The notes beneath the pieces were generated by a model. That model made no database searches and had not been told where the DNA came from. It worked only from the letters and a program-made list of their open reading frames with translations. 13,978 bases of DNA from positions 1-13,978 of the forward strand of contig CAYURR010000074.1 in NCBI GenBank assembly GCA_964446745.1, read 5' to 3'. Within the stretch, counting starts at the first letter, position 1. Every line of letters begins with the position of its first letter. This document shows, piece after piece, positions 5,765 through 12,986 of the stretch. The translations under genes were made by a program, and so were the position numbers. The stretch comes from CAYURR01 sp964446745 (GTDB taxonomy: Bacteria; Bacillota; Clostridia; Lachnospirales; WQUN01).

Positions 5765-6672
5765 TGGCGGACAATGAATTGGCAAGGCGGTATGACGAGG
5801 CGATTCAAAGCTTCGTGGAGAAGGTGCGTACAGACCCAAACGTAATAGCCGTTATAGTTTACGGCAGCGTGTCGCACGGGACGGTGTGGGAAAAGAGTGA
5901 CATCGACATGATGCTCGTAGTGCGGGACCAGAAACTGGTACACAAGAGTTACGGCATTTACGAGGACAACATCTTGATAAATGTCGATCTCGGGCAACGT
6001 AGCGATCTGAGGCGGTGGATGGATAAGAGCACGACCGGTTCGGTAGGGCACTCGTTCAGCTCTACGGGCAAGATCGTGTATACAACTGACGATAGCCTAT
6101 ACGAGTATTTAGAGGAGCATAGGCAAGTCGGGCAGGCCGATGTAGATAGGGCTCTGTTTATGATGGCCAATTGGTTGATCGGCCTCATGGAAAAGGTAGA
6201 GAAATGGCTCGTGGTCAAGAACGATCCGACATACGCTCGCTATTATCTGCTAAAGGCATCTGATGTGATTGCTCAGATGGAGGTATGTTCACATCACCAG
6301 ATACCGACGCGTGAGGCGATACTACAGGCCAATTCGCTGAACCCCGAGTTGATAAAGAAATATTACTATGGACCTATGTCACACGAGATGTCAGAGTCGG
6401 AGATATACGACCTACTTAAGGACATGGAGGGGTATATCATGACATACTACGACAGGATCCTGAGTGTGGCTACAGAGTATTTTGGGGATGGGGAGATAAA
6501 GACAGGGACGCAGATATACAGTCATTTCAAGGAAGGGATGCACGTGCTGCATCCAATCTTAGACTTTTTGTGTGATCGTGGAGATCTCGAAAAGCTCTCT
6601 CAGACCATACGTCTGACCCCCAAAAGTAAACCGTCGGTAGAAGAGATGGCATTTGTTATGCCGAGAATGTGA
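5764..6672 (+). CDS. Nucleotidyltransferase-domain protein with helical C-terminal region
   Basis: The 302-aa protein has the pol-beta-type nucleotidyltransferase motif YGSVSHGTVWEKSDIDMMLV at 33-52: Gly34-Ser35, then the metal-binding pair Asp46 and Asp48. Asp75 (ILINVDL) is a good candidate for the third carboxylate. From about 120 to 300 the protein is mostly helical, as in aminoglycoside nucleotidyltransferases and MNT-HEPN-like proteins. Known members transfer AMP or another nucleotide to drugs, tRNA or proteins; the substrate here cannot be read from sequence. ATG 5764 has GGAGG 7 nt upstream and overlaps the leader ORF stop by 1 nt. The UvrA-like gene follows after 10 nt, so the two form an operon behind the 5499 promoter and the attenuator. 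Plausible roles are drug modification or regulation of the UvrA-like partner; both are inference. Confidence 0.85.
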   Translation: MADNELARRYDEAIQSFVEKVRTDPNVIAVIVYGSVSHGTVWEKSDIDMMLVVRDQKLVHKSYGIYEDNILINVDLGQRSDLRRWMDKSTTGSVGHSFSSTGKIVYTTDDSLYEYLEEHRQVGQADVDRALFMMANWLIGLMEKVEKWLVVKNDPTYARYYLLKASDVIAQMEVCSHHQIPTREAILQANSLNPELIKKYYYGPMSHEMSESEIYDLLKDMEGYIMTYYDRILSVATEYFGDGEIKTGTQIYSHFKEGMHVLHPILDFLCDRGDLEKLSQTIRLTPKSKPSVEEMAFVMPRM

Positions 6673-6682
6673 GGTATAAACT

Positions 6683-9547
6683 ATGGCAGTACGTACAAGC
6701 ATTGAGGTATCAGGAGCAAAGCAAAACAACTTAAAGAACGTATCACTCGAAATTCCACGTGACAAACTGATCGTAATCACCGGCGTGTCCGGCTCGGGAA
6801 AGTCATCGCTCGCATTTGACGTGATTTACGGCGAGGCTCAGCGTCGGTTCTTGGATTCGATTTCAAACTTCGCGAAGAGCCGGATCAGTCAGGTAAAGAA
6901 GCCAAAGGTGGACTTTGTTAGGGGCCTGTCGCCGGTCATCGCGATCGAACAGAAAAAGGGGAACAACAACCCGCGTTCCACAGTCGGAACGGTCACCGAT
7001 ATCAACGACTATTTGAGGCTGTTGTTCTCAACGGTGGGGGTCGGGCGCTGTCCGGTATGCGGACATCCTCTGAGGCAGGTAACGGCGGCCCAGATGGCGG
7101 AGCATATATCCTCGCTGCCACGCGGCACGGTCGTGGAGCTTAGAGCTCCGCTATACAAGATCTACGGCGAGGACTACGAATATGTACTCAAACAAACACG
7201 GGAAAAGGGATACAGAAAGCTGATCATAGACGGTGAAGTAGTGGACATGTCCGAAAAGATAGAGCTCGATGACGAGCGGGACTACAATATAGAGATCATT
7301 ATCGACCGCTTTACCGTAAAGCCCGATGTATATATCCAGCTGACCAAGTCAATAGAGGCCGCTATGGTATCGCTCAGTGAGGATCTGTTTATAAAGGTAG
7401 AGGTCGTTGGCGGCGTGGACGATAGCTTCTATGAAAACTTTGCGTGCCCGGAGCATCACTACTCACTCTGTGAGATGCAGCCATTCCATTTTTCATTCAA
7501 CGCACCGGCTAGCGCATGTAATACCTGTATGGGTGTCGGGCGTTCGTATGTCGTGGAGCCGCGGTTTTTGGTTGTAAATGCCGACAGGAGCATCATGAAG
7601 GGCGCACTAAAGAACACGATATTCAACCCATCCGGCAAGGACAGCTACCGTACCGCAATCGTATTCAGTTTAGCCGAAAAGTATGGCTTTTCACTGGATA
7701 CGCCATTCAACCTGTTGCCTAAGGAAATACACGATATCCTGTTCTATGGCACAAAGGGCGAAAAGGTCGAGATGAAGCAGCCTCCGTTCGCAACGAAGAA
7801 GAATTGGATCGTAGGCAGGGAGTTCCCGTTCAGGGGTTTTGTAAATGATCTCGAGAGCTGGTATCGCAACTACATCCGCAAGTCTATTTCGACAGAGATG
7901 TTCGAGCCGGACTTTATCAAAGACACAATGATCGAGACGGTGTGCCCCGAATGTAACGGCGCAAGGTTAAAGAGACAACGCCTAAACGTCACCATAAACG
8001 ACCGGAACATCGACAGTCTGTGCAGGATGCAGCTGCCGGAATTGATCGATTTCCTCTCGGGGCTCACTTTCACGCCCGACAAGGCCGATGTAGGCAACAG
8101 CATCGTGAATGAGATTATGTCACGGCTTGAGCTACTGGTGGAAATTGGGCTGCATTATCTGAACTTGGGTAGGCGCAGCGATACGATCTCGGGCGGCGAG
8201 ATGCAGCGTATCAAGATGTCGACACAGATATCGAGTGAGCTGATGGGTATGCTCTATGTAATGGACGAGCCGAGTATAGGTCTGCATCCTCGCGATTCGG
8301 ACAGAGTTATAAGCATCATGAAAAAGCTCCGCGACATTGGCAACACGGTCATAGTAGTCGAGCACGATCCCGATACGATGAAGAACGCAGACTTCTTGGT
8401 AGAGGTCGGGCAAGGGCCGGGCATACATGGTGGTAACATCGTAGCCATGGGTAGCTATGAAGAATTCGTTGGACAGCCGTCTGTGACAGCGGACTTCTTG
8501 CTCGGCAAGCGTGAGATAGCCGTGCCGAAGAAACGCAGATACCCGACTGACGAATGTATCACGATCCACGGTGCGCGGGAAAACAACCTTAAAAACGTTA
8601 CAGTAGACATCCCGCTCGGTTTATTTGTATGCGTAACGGGTGTGTCGGGATCCGGTAAGAGCACATTGATCAACGAGACACTGTTTAAGGAGCTCGAGAT
8701 ACTAAAGAAGTCCTCGCGTATCGTATCCGGAAAGCATGATTTCGTTTCGGGTGTAGACAAGATCAATCAGGTCATCAACATAGACCAGAGCCCGATCGGA
8801 CGAAACAGTAAGTCCAATCCGGTTACCTATGTCGGGGTGTATGACAGGATCAGGGATTTGTTTGCGCAGACCGAGATGGCGGTCAGCCGTGGGTTCAGGG
8901 CACTCGACTTCAGTCTCACGCATGCTAACGGTGCACGCTGCGAGAATTGCACGGGTGACGGCATCATCGTGACTAACCTACAGTTCATGGCGGACATCGA
9001 GAGTATATGCCCCGTATGCAAGGGTTCGCGCTTTTCCCAAGAGGGGCTTGAAATTAAGTACAAGGGCAAGGATCTGTCTGAGGTGCTGGACATGACCGTC
9101 GAGGAGGGGGTGTCGTTCTTTGACGACAACAAATACATCAAACACAAGCTCTCGATCATGAATGAACTCGGTCTCGGATACATCAAGCTCGGACAGAACT
9201 CGACGACGCTTTCGGGCGGAGAAGCGCAGCGCGTCAAGCTGGCCTATGAGCTGGCCAAGATCAAGCGTGGCAGCCACAATCTATACATCCTGGACGAGCC
9301 GACGACGGGGCTTCATCTGTCCGATATACAAAAACTGCTGCTGTGTCTGAACAAGCTCGTCGACAGCGGGCACACCGTGCTCGTGATAGAGCATAACCTT
9401 GATGTTATAAAGTCAGCGGACTATCTGATTGACATGGGACCTGAGGGTGGTAATGGCGGTGGATATGTCGTCGCAGAGGGCACACCGGAGACCGTAGCGG
9501 CTTGTGAAGAGTCATATACGGGTAGGTATTTAAGGGATGTGCTTTAA
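6683..9547 (+). CDS. UvrA paralogue, double ABC ATPase (954 aa)
   Basis: The length and order of domains match UvrA. Walker A motifs are GVSGSGKSS (34-42) and GVSGSGKST (653-661); ABC signatures start at 503 (SGGEMQR) and 844 (SGGEAQR); Walker B regions read YVMDEPSIGLH and YILDEPTTGLH. The C-terminal zinc module is intact (Cys753, 756, 776, 779). The region corresponding to the UvrB-binding domain is present (around KLIIDGEVVDMSEKIELD). Differences from housekeeping UvrA are many: IAIEQKKGNNNPRSTVG replaces the usual SIDQKSTSRNPRSTVG, CPEHH replaces CPEC in the insertion-domain finger, and LGQNSTTLSGGE replaces LGQPATTLSGGE. It is therefore more likely a paralogue than the repair UvrA, and no uvrB is adjacent. 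UvrA paralogues are known in DNA-damage tolerance and in self-resistance to DNA-binding drugs (DrrC). SD GAGGT lies 9 nt before the ATG. Confidence 0.9.
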   Translation: MAVRTSIEVSGAKQNNLKNVSLEIPRDKLIVITGVSGSGKSSLAFDVIYGEAQRRFLDSISNFAKSRISQVKKPKVDFVRGLSPVIAIEQKKGNNNPRSTVGTVTDINDYLRLLFSTVGVGRCPVCGHPLRQVTAAQMAEHISSLPRGTVVELRAPLYKIYGEDYEYVLKQTREKGYRKLIIDGEVVDMSEKIELDDERDYNIEIIIDRFTVKPDVYIQLTKSIEAAMVSLSEDLFIKVEVVGGVDDSFYENFACPEHHYSLCEMQPFHFSFNAPASACNTCMGVGRSYVVEPRFLVVNADRSIMKGALKNTIFNPSGKDSYRTAIVFSLAEKYGFSLDTPFNLLPKEIHDILFYGTKGEKVEMKQPPFATKKNWIVGREFPFRGFVNDLESWYRNYIRKSISTEMFEPDFIKDTMIETVCPECNGARLKRQRLNVTINDRNIDSLCRMQLPELIDFLSGLTFTPDKADVGNSIVNEIMSRLELLVEIGLHYLNLGRRSDTISGGEMQRIKMSTQISSELMGMLYVMDEPSIGLHPRDSDRVISIMKKLRDIGNTVIVVEHDPDTMKNADFLVEVGQGPGIHGGNIVAMGSYEEFVGQPSVTADFLLGKREIAVPKKRRYPTDECITIHGARENNLKNVTVDIPLGLFVCVTGVSGSGKSTLINETLFKELEILKKSSRIVSGKHDFVSGVDKINQVINIDQSPIGRNSKSNPVTYVGVYDRIRDLFAQTEMAVSRGFRALDFSLTHANGARCENCTGDGIIVTNLQFMADIESICPVCKGSRFSQEGLEIKYKGKDLSEVLDMTVEEGVSFFDDNKYIKHKLSIMNELGLGYIKLGQNSTTLSGGEAQRVKLAYELAKIKRGSHNLYILDEPTTGLHLSDIQKLLLCLNKLVDSGHTVLVIEHNLDVIKSADYLIDMGPEGGNGGGYVVAEGTPETVAACEESYTGRYLRDVL

Positions 9548-9587
9548 GTAAAATTGCCGAGTATGTGGTTCGTCTACTACTGAATGG

Positions 9588-9615
9588 TTGACAATAATGT
9601 TCCATATGTTAAGAT
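9588..9615 (+). promoter_or_regulatory. Candidate sigma-A promoter for the YjfB/YesL/hydrogenase run
   Basis: A perfect TTGACA (9588-9593) is followed after 16 nt by TAAGAT (9610-9615), 4/6 to the -10 consensus. It lies in the 96-nt gap after the UvrA-like gene, 28 nt before ATG 9644. No other promoter of similar quality is seen before the hydrogenase cluster. Confidence 0.55.
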
Positions 9616-9643
9616 GATAGAAATATAGAATGGATGTGTTGCT

Positions 9644-9856
9644 ATGGATATACCCACGATTTCAACAGCGCTTGCGATGAGCAATGTAAAGTCACAGGCC
9701 GGTATTTCACTTTTAAAAGGTCAGCTCGATAGGATGAAGCAGGTTGGCGCGCAGATGTGCGAGATGATAGAGGCTACTTCGGTAACCTCGCAAGCTGTTT
9801 CGACACCGGCACCAACGGTTTCTGTGGATACCGGTGGCTTTGATGTGAGCATTTAA
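9644..9856 (+). CDS. YjfB-like small putative motility protein
   Basis: The 70-aa protein begins MDIPTISTALAMSNVKSQAG and continues with a helical stretch (LLKGQLDRMKQVGAQMCEMIE) and a Ser/Thr/Val-rich tail ending in DVSI. This pattern (MDI, ALS/ALAMS, a single amphipathic helix, polar C-terminus with hydrophobic last residues) matches the YjfB family, called putative motility proteins from their presence in flagellated Firmicutes; the biochemical role is unknown. No signal peptide or membrane segment is seen. The SD is weak (ATGGATG region at 9630-9636). The YesL-like gene follows after 14 nt. No flagellar gene is in the window. Confidence 0.7.
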   Translation: MDIPTISTALAMSNVKSQAGISLLKGQLDRMKQVGAQMCEMIEATSVTSQAVSTPAPTVSVDTGGFDVSI

Positions 9857-9870
9857 GGAGGGGGATATCT

Positions 9871-10506
9871 ATGGGTGGCTTTTTCAGTATAGACGGACCG
9901 TTTTATAGATTCGGCAGTATTTTGGCAGATGTAATTATATTGAGTTTTATATGGATCTTTTTCAGCATCCCGCTGTTTACGATCGGCGCGTCTACGACCG
10001 CGTTATTTTATGTGACGACGCGCCGCATCTCGAACAGGGAGGGTTACTTGTTTAAAGATTTCTGGAGTAGCTTCAAGTCAAACTTCAAGCAGTCTACGAT
10101 TGTATGGCTGTTGCAGTTGGTGGTAGGCGGCATCATCATAATCAATATCCTGAACAAACACCTGTTGGGTGATATGATGCTGTTTGTGATACCGGTACAG
10201 ATATGTATGTTTGTAGAGATATGCTTCGTGAGCTTCTATATCTATCCGATCATATCGCGCTTTGATATGAAGCTGAAGGAATCACTCAAGACTGCATTTT
10301 TCATGGCCAATAAGCATATCTTTACATCGATCACTTGTGCAGTATTGACTGTAGGCGTTGTGCTTGCACTGGTGCTGTATCCGCTTTTTGCATTGATAGC
10401 TATGGGTACGTTTGCATATCTTGCATCGTATTTGATAATCAGGGTGTTTAAGAGATATCGCCCGGAAATAGACAAGGACCCGTTATATGAGGGTGTTGAA
10501 GATTAA
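9871..10506 (+). CDS. YesL-like (DUF624) integral membrane protein
   Basis: The 211-aa protein has hydrophobic segments at about 17-39, 74-93, 102-127 and a long one at 148-189 that can form two spans. The N-terminal part with IPLFTIGASTTALFYVTTRR (33-52) carries the conserved Pro-x3-Thr-x-Gly-Ala-Ser pattern of DUF624/YesL proteins. These are common in Firmicutes near sugar transport genes, with no known reaction. Here it lies between a YjfB-like gene and the hydrogenase cluster, an unusual setting. The SD GGAGGGGG (9857-9864) is strong, 6-7 nt before the ATG. The DRTGG gene follows after 39 nt, so cotranscription is possible but less tight than within the next block. Confidence 0.85.
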   Translation: MGGFFSIDGPFYRFGSILADVIILSFIWIFFSIPLFTIGASTTALFYVTTRRISNREGYLFKDFWSSFKSNFKQSTIVWLLQLVVGGIIIINILNKHLLGDMMLFVIPVQICMFVEICFVSFYIYPIISRFDMKLKESLKTAFFMANKHIFTSITCAVLTVGVVLALVLYPLFALIAMGTFAYLASYLIIRVFKRYRPEIDKDPLYEGVED

Positions 10507-10545
10507 AACAAGGGACTAAATTCAGTATAAGAGAGGATGTTTGTA

Positions 10546-10890
10546 ATGTTGATCAAACAGATTATTGAAACCGTAAACGCGGAGCTATTGGTGGGCGACC
10601 GCGACGCAGATACGGAGATAAAATCCGGCTGCGGCTCGGACCTTATGAGTGATGTACTCGCGTTTTCCAAGGAAAAGGTGCTTCTGCTCACGGGTCTTGT
10701 AAACCCTCAGGTCGTCAGAACGGCCGAGATGATGGATATAAAGGCGATACTGTTTGTGCGCGGCAAGAAGCCTACAACAGAAATGCTCGAGCTCGCGGAG
10801 GAGATGGGCATCATGATTCTTACGACAGAGGATCCGATGTACATAGCATGCGGTAAGCTGTACTCGAGCGGTCTGGGGTGCGGCGGATGA
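10546..10890 (+). CDS. DRTGG-domain protein, first copy
   Basis: The 114-aa protein is one small alpha/beta DRTGG-type domain, recognisable by the central run SDLMSDVLAF, strand LLLTGL, strand AILFVRGKKP and helix-strand EEMGIMILTTEDPMYIACG. DRTGG domains occur next to CBS domains and in phosphotransacetylase and HPr-kinase-like proteins, and are thought to bind a small ligand; no reaction is known. It is clearly related to the second copy at 12654. ATG 10546 is chosen for GAGAGGA 9 nt upstream; the in-frame ATG at 10537 lies inside that SD. The stop overlaps the ATPase start by 4 nt (ATGA), indicating translational coupling and probably equal amounts of the two products. Confidence 0.82.
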   Translation: MLIKQIIETVNAELLVGDRDADTEIKSGCGSDLMSDVLAFSKEKVLLLTGLVNPQVVRTAEMMDIKAILFVRGKKPTTEMLELAEEMGIMILTTEDPMYIACGKLYSSGLGCGG

Positions 10891-11297
10891 CATTACGTTA
10901 TGATGTAGCGGAGGGCGAATTCTTACGTGCGGGCGAGGCATCGTCAAATCTCAAGAAGGTCTTGAAGCAGCTCGGCATACCGTCGAACATCATCAGAAAG
11001 ATCGCGATAGCTATGTACGAGGCCGAGATCAATATGGTCATCCATGCCAACGGCGGTGTAATAGACGTTGAGATCAGCGGAGAGAGCATCGACATCAGGC
11101 TCACAGATACCGGACCGGGTATACCGGATATCAATCTCGCCATGCAGGAGGGGTACTCTACCGCCTCGGAGCAGGCGCGTGACTTGGGCTTCGGAGCGGG
11201 CATGGGCATACCGAATATGAAGAAGAATTCGGATATGTTGAATATAACATCGGAGGTTGGGAAGGGTACGACGGTTCAGATCATTGTGAAGCTGTAA
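10887..11297 (+). CDS. RsbW-like GHKL ATPase / anti-sigma-factor-type kinase
   Basis: The 136-aa protein is a single HATPase_c domain. The N box is AMYEAEINMVIHANGG (Glu and Asn for Mg-ATP), the G1 box DTGPGIPD, and the G2 region GFGAGMGIPNMKKNSD. The size and the absence of a dimerisation/His-acceptor domain match the RsbW/SpoIIAB group of serine kinases that phosphorylate STAS antagonists. No STAS protein or sigma factor is in the window, so its partner may be a DRTGG protein or lie elsewhere. It starts within the stop of the first DRTGG gene (ATGA) and ends 14 nt before the hydrogenase. In Clostridia this small ATPase recurs beside HydS-like hydrogenases, which suggests that it passes the redox signal on. 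Confidence 0.87.
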   Translation: MTLRYDVAEGEFLRAGEASSNLKKVLKQLGIPSNIIRKIAIAMYEAEINMVIHANGGVIDVEISGESIDIRLTDTGPGIPDINLAMQEGYSTASEQARDLGFGAGMGIPNMKKNSDMLNITSEVGKGTTVQIIVKL

Positions 11298-11311
11298 AGT
11301 AGGTGAAGCAT

Positions 11312-12640
11312 ATGAGCGAGAAATTGCATTCGGTTACATTGGAGCAAGACAAATGTATCGGCTGCACAAACTGTATAAAGCGTTGCCCGACCGAAGCCAT
11401 CAGGGTTAGAAACGGCAAGGCGATGATAATAAACGATCTCTGCATCGACTGCGGGCTGTGCATAAAGGTATGCCGAAACCACGCAAAGAAGGCCACGACC
11501 TCACCACTCGCCGTGATCAACAATTTCGAATACAAGGTTGCGATCCCCGCGCCGTCGATCTATGCGCAGTTCAAAAAGATTCACGATGTGAACGTGATAC
11601 TCACGGGCATCAAGCGCATGGGCTTTGATGAGGTGTTTGAGGTTTCACATGCGGCTCAGATGGTTACGGAGTACACACGGCGTTTTGTGACGTCCGAAAA
11701 GGGAGAGGACATAGAGCGTCCGATCATTTCCTCGGCATGCCCGGCGGTTGTGAGGCTCATCATCACACGCTTCCCGTCGCTGATACCGAATATCCTACCG
11801 GTGATAGCACCCGTTGAGGTCGCTGCGATCGCCGCAAAGGACTATCTGGAAAAACAGGGTATAAACCGAAATGATATCGGCGTATTCTTCATTTCCCCAT
11901 GCGCCGCAAAGAACACATACATAGAAAAACCGCTCGGTATAAAAAAATCCGAGGTGGATGCGGTCATCTCGATGCAGGACATCTATATGCAGCTGCGTCA
12001 CAAAATCAGCCGCCTAGAGAATGTCGAGATACTATCGTCAAGTAGCGCACATGGTGTGGACTGGGCGCTGACGGGCGGCGAGAGCAAGGGCACTAACTTT
12101 GACAATGCTATCAATGTAGACGGGGTCGAGAATGTTATAAAGGTGCTCGAGGAACTGGAAAACGGTCAGCTCGAGGGTGTGGACTTCATCGAAGGACTCG
12201 CGTGTACGGGTGGGTGCGTAGGCGGACCACTCACTGTATTCAATAGCTTCGTCGCGAAGAACAGACTATTGAGGGTGCAGCGGCGCATTTCGGAGTTGCC
12301 GTCCGATCAGAAGCGCGATGTGGATTTCACGTTTGACAAGATCAACTTTGAGTTCACGGAGTCGCTGGCACCAAATAATGCGATGAGCCTCGGTGAGGAT
12401 GTTTCCGCAGCGATAAAGAAGATGGAGGCCGTAGAGGCACTATTTGCAAAGCTGCCGCTGACGGATTGCGGCTCATGCGGGGCGCCGACATGTTACGCTC
12501 TCGCGGAGGATGTGGTCAGAGGGGACTCGAACGAGGAAGATTGCGTGTTCCTGTTGCGTAAGAAGGTACATACACTCGCGGAAGCCATGCTTGATCTGTC
12601 GTCGAAGATACCGCAGACGAGCGCGCACGATCAAAGATGA
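11312..12640 (+). CDS. Sensory-type (HydS-like, group D-like) [FeFe]-hydrogenase
   Basis: The 442-aa protein starts with two ferredoxin clusters (Cys15/18/21/25 and Cys44/47/50/54). The H-cluster domain then shows SSACPAV (140-146, Cys143), SPCAAK (195-200, Cys197) and LACTGGCVGG (296-305, Cys298 and Cys302), so all four H-cluster cysteines are kept. The proton-relay Cys next to Cys143 (first Cys of TSCCP in catalytic enzymes) is Ala142, and the Met of MPC is Ser195, as in putative sensory hydrogenases such as HydS. A further cluster domain follows: Cys386, 389, 394 and 411 (CGSCGAPTC...C). Low catalytic activity with retained H2 or redox binding is expected. No maturase genes (hydE/F/G) and no hydABC are in the window. 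ATG 11312 is chosen over GTG 11303 for the TAGGTGA site just upstream. Assignment to group D is inference. Confidence 0.9.
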   Translation: MSEKLHSVTLEQDKCIGCTNCIKRCPTEAIRVRNGKAMIINDLCIDCGLCIKVCRNHAKKATTSPLAVINNFEYKVAIPAPSIYAQFKKIHDVNVILTGIKRMGFDEVFEVSHAAQMVTEYTRRFVTSEKGEDIERPIISSACPAVVRLIITRFPSLIPNILPVIAPVEVAAIAAKDYLEKQGINRNDIGVFFISPCAAKNTYIEKPLGIKKSEVDAVISMQDIYMQLRHKISRLENVEILSSSSAHGVDWALTGGESKGTNFDNAINVDGVENVIKVLEELENGQLEGVDFIEGLACTGGCVGGPLTVFNSFVAKNRLLRVQRRISELPSDQKRDVDFTFDKINFEFTESLAPNNAMSLGEDVSAAIKKMEAVEALFAKLPLTDCGSCGAPTCYALAEDVVRGDSNEEDCVFLLRKKVHTLAEAMLDLSSKIPQTSAHDQR

Positions 12641-12653
12641 GGGGCGGGAGAAT

Positions 12654-12986
12654 ATGACGGTATCGGATTTAAACACAAAGCTTGGGTTTGAGATACACTG
12701 CGCCCAAGAGGAAATCGGAAACGAAATAAAGGATGTATACATAGGCGATCTGCTGAGCTGGGTCATGGGCAGGGCAAAGGAAGGCGATGTCTGGCTCACG
12801 ATACAGGGGCATTTGAATATCGTAGCCGTGGCGGTCTTGGCGGGGATTTCGTGTATAGTGATCTGTGAGGGCGCACAACCCGAGGCGGATACATTGAAAA
12901 AGGCAGAGGCTGAGGGCATACCGGTTCTCACTACGCCGTTGAATTCATATAAGGCGGCTGTAGAGATATATAAGCTGGTGGTGTGA
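12654..12986 (+). CDS. DRTGG-domain protein, second copy
   Basis: The 110-aa protein aligns with the first DRTGG protein along most of its length: GDLLSWVMGRAKEG matches SDLMSDVLAFSKEK, the strand ISCIVICEG matches IKAILFVRG, and AEAEGIPVLTTPLNSYKAA matches AEEMGIMILTTEDPMYIAC. It begins with MTVSDLNTKLGFEI and has no extra domain. The start at 12654 follows a GGGGCGGGAG site (12641-12650) 13 nt after the hydrogenase stop; longer upstream frames only overlap the hydrogenase 3' end. Its stop overlaps the PHP gene start (TGATG). Two DRTGG paralogues flanking one hydrogenase could form a heterodimeric sensor, or each could serve a different partner (ATPase versus PHP); neither is shown by the sequence. 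Confidence 0.8.
   Translation: MTVSDLNTKLGFEIHCAQEEIGNEIKDVYIGDLLSWVMGRAKEGDVWLTIQGHLNIVAVAVLAGISCIVICEGAQPEADTLKKAEAEGIPVLTTPLNSYKAAVEIYKLVV

Noticed and set aside
8132..8569. 145-codon antisense frame inside the UvrA-like gene
   Set aside because: It lies wholly opposite strongly conserved ABC motifs and has no family resemblance; it is a shadow of coding bias.
10585..10947. 120-codon antisense frame over the first DRTGG gene
   Set aside because: It is opposite two clearly coding genes, with no SD or recognisable domain.
12510..12653. Longer upstream start for the second DRTGG protein
   Set aside because: This part overlaps the hydrogenase's conserved C-terminal cluster region in another frame; GGGGCGGGAG supports ATG 12654.
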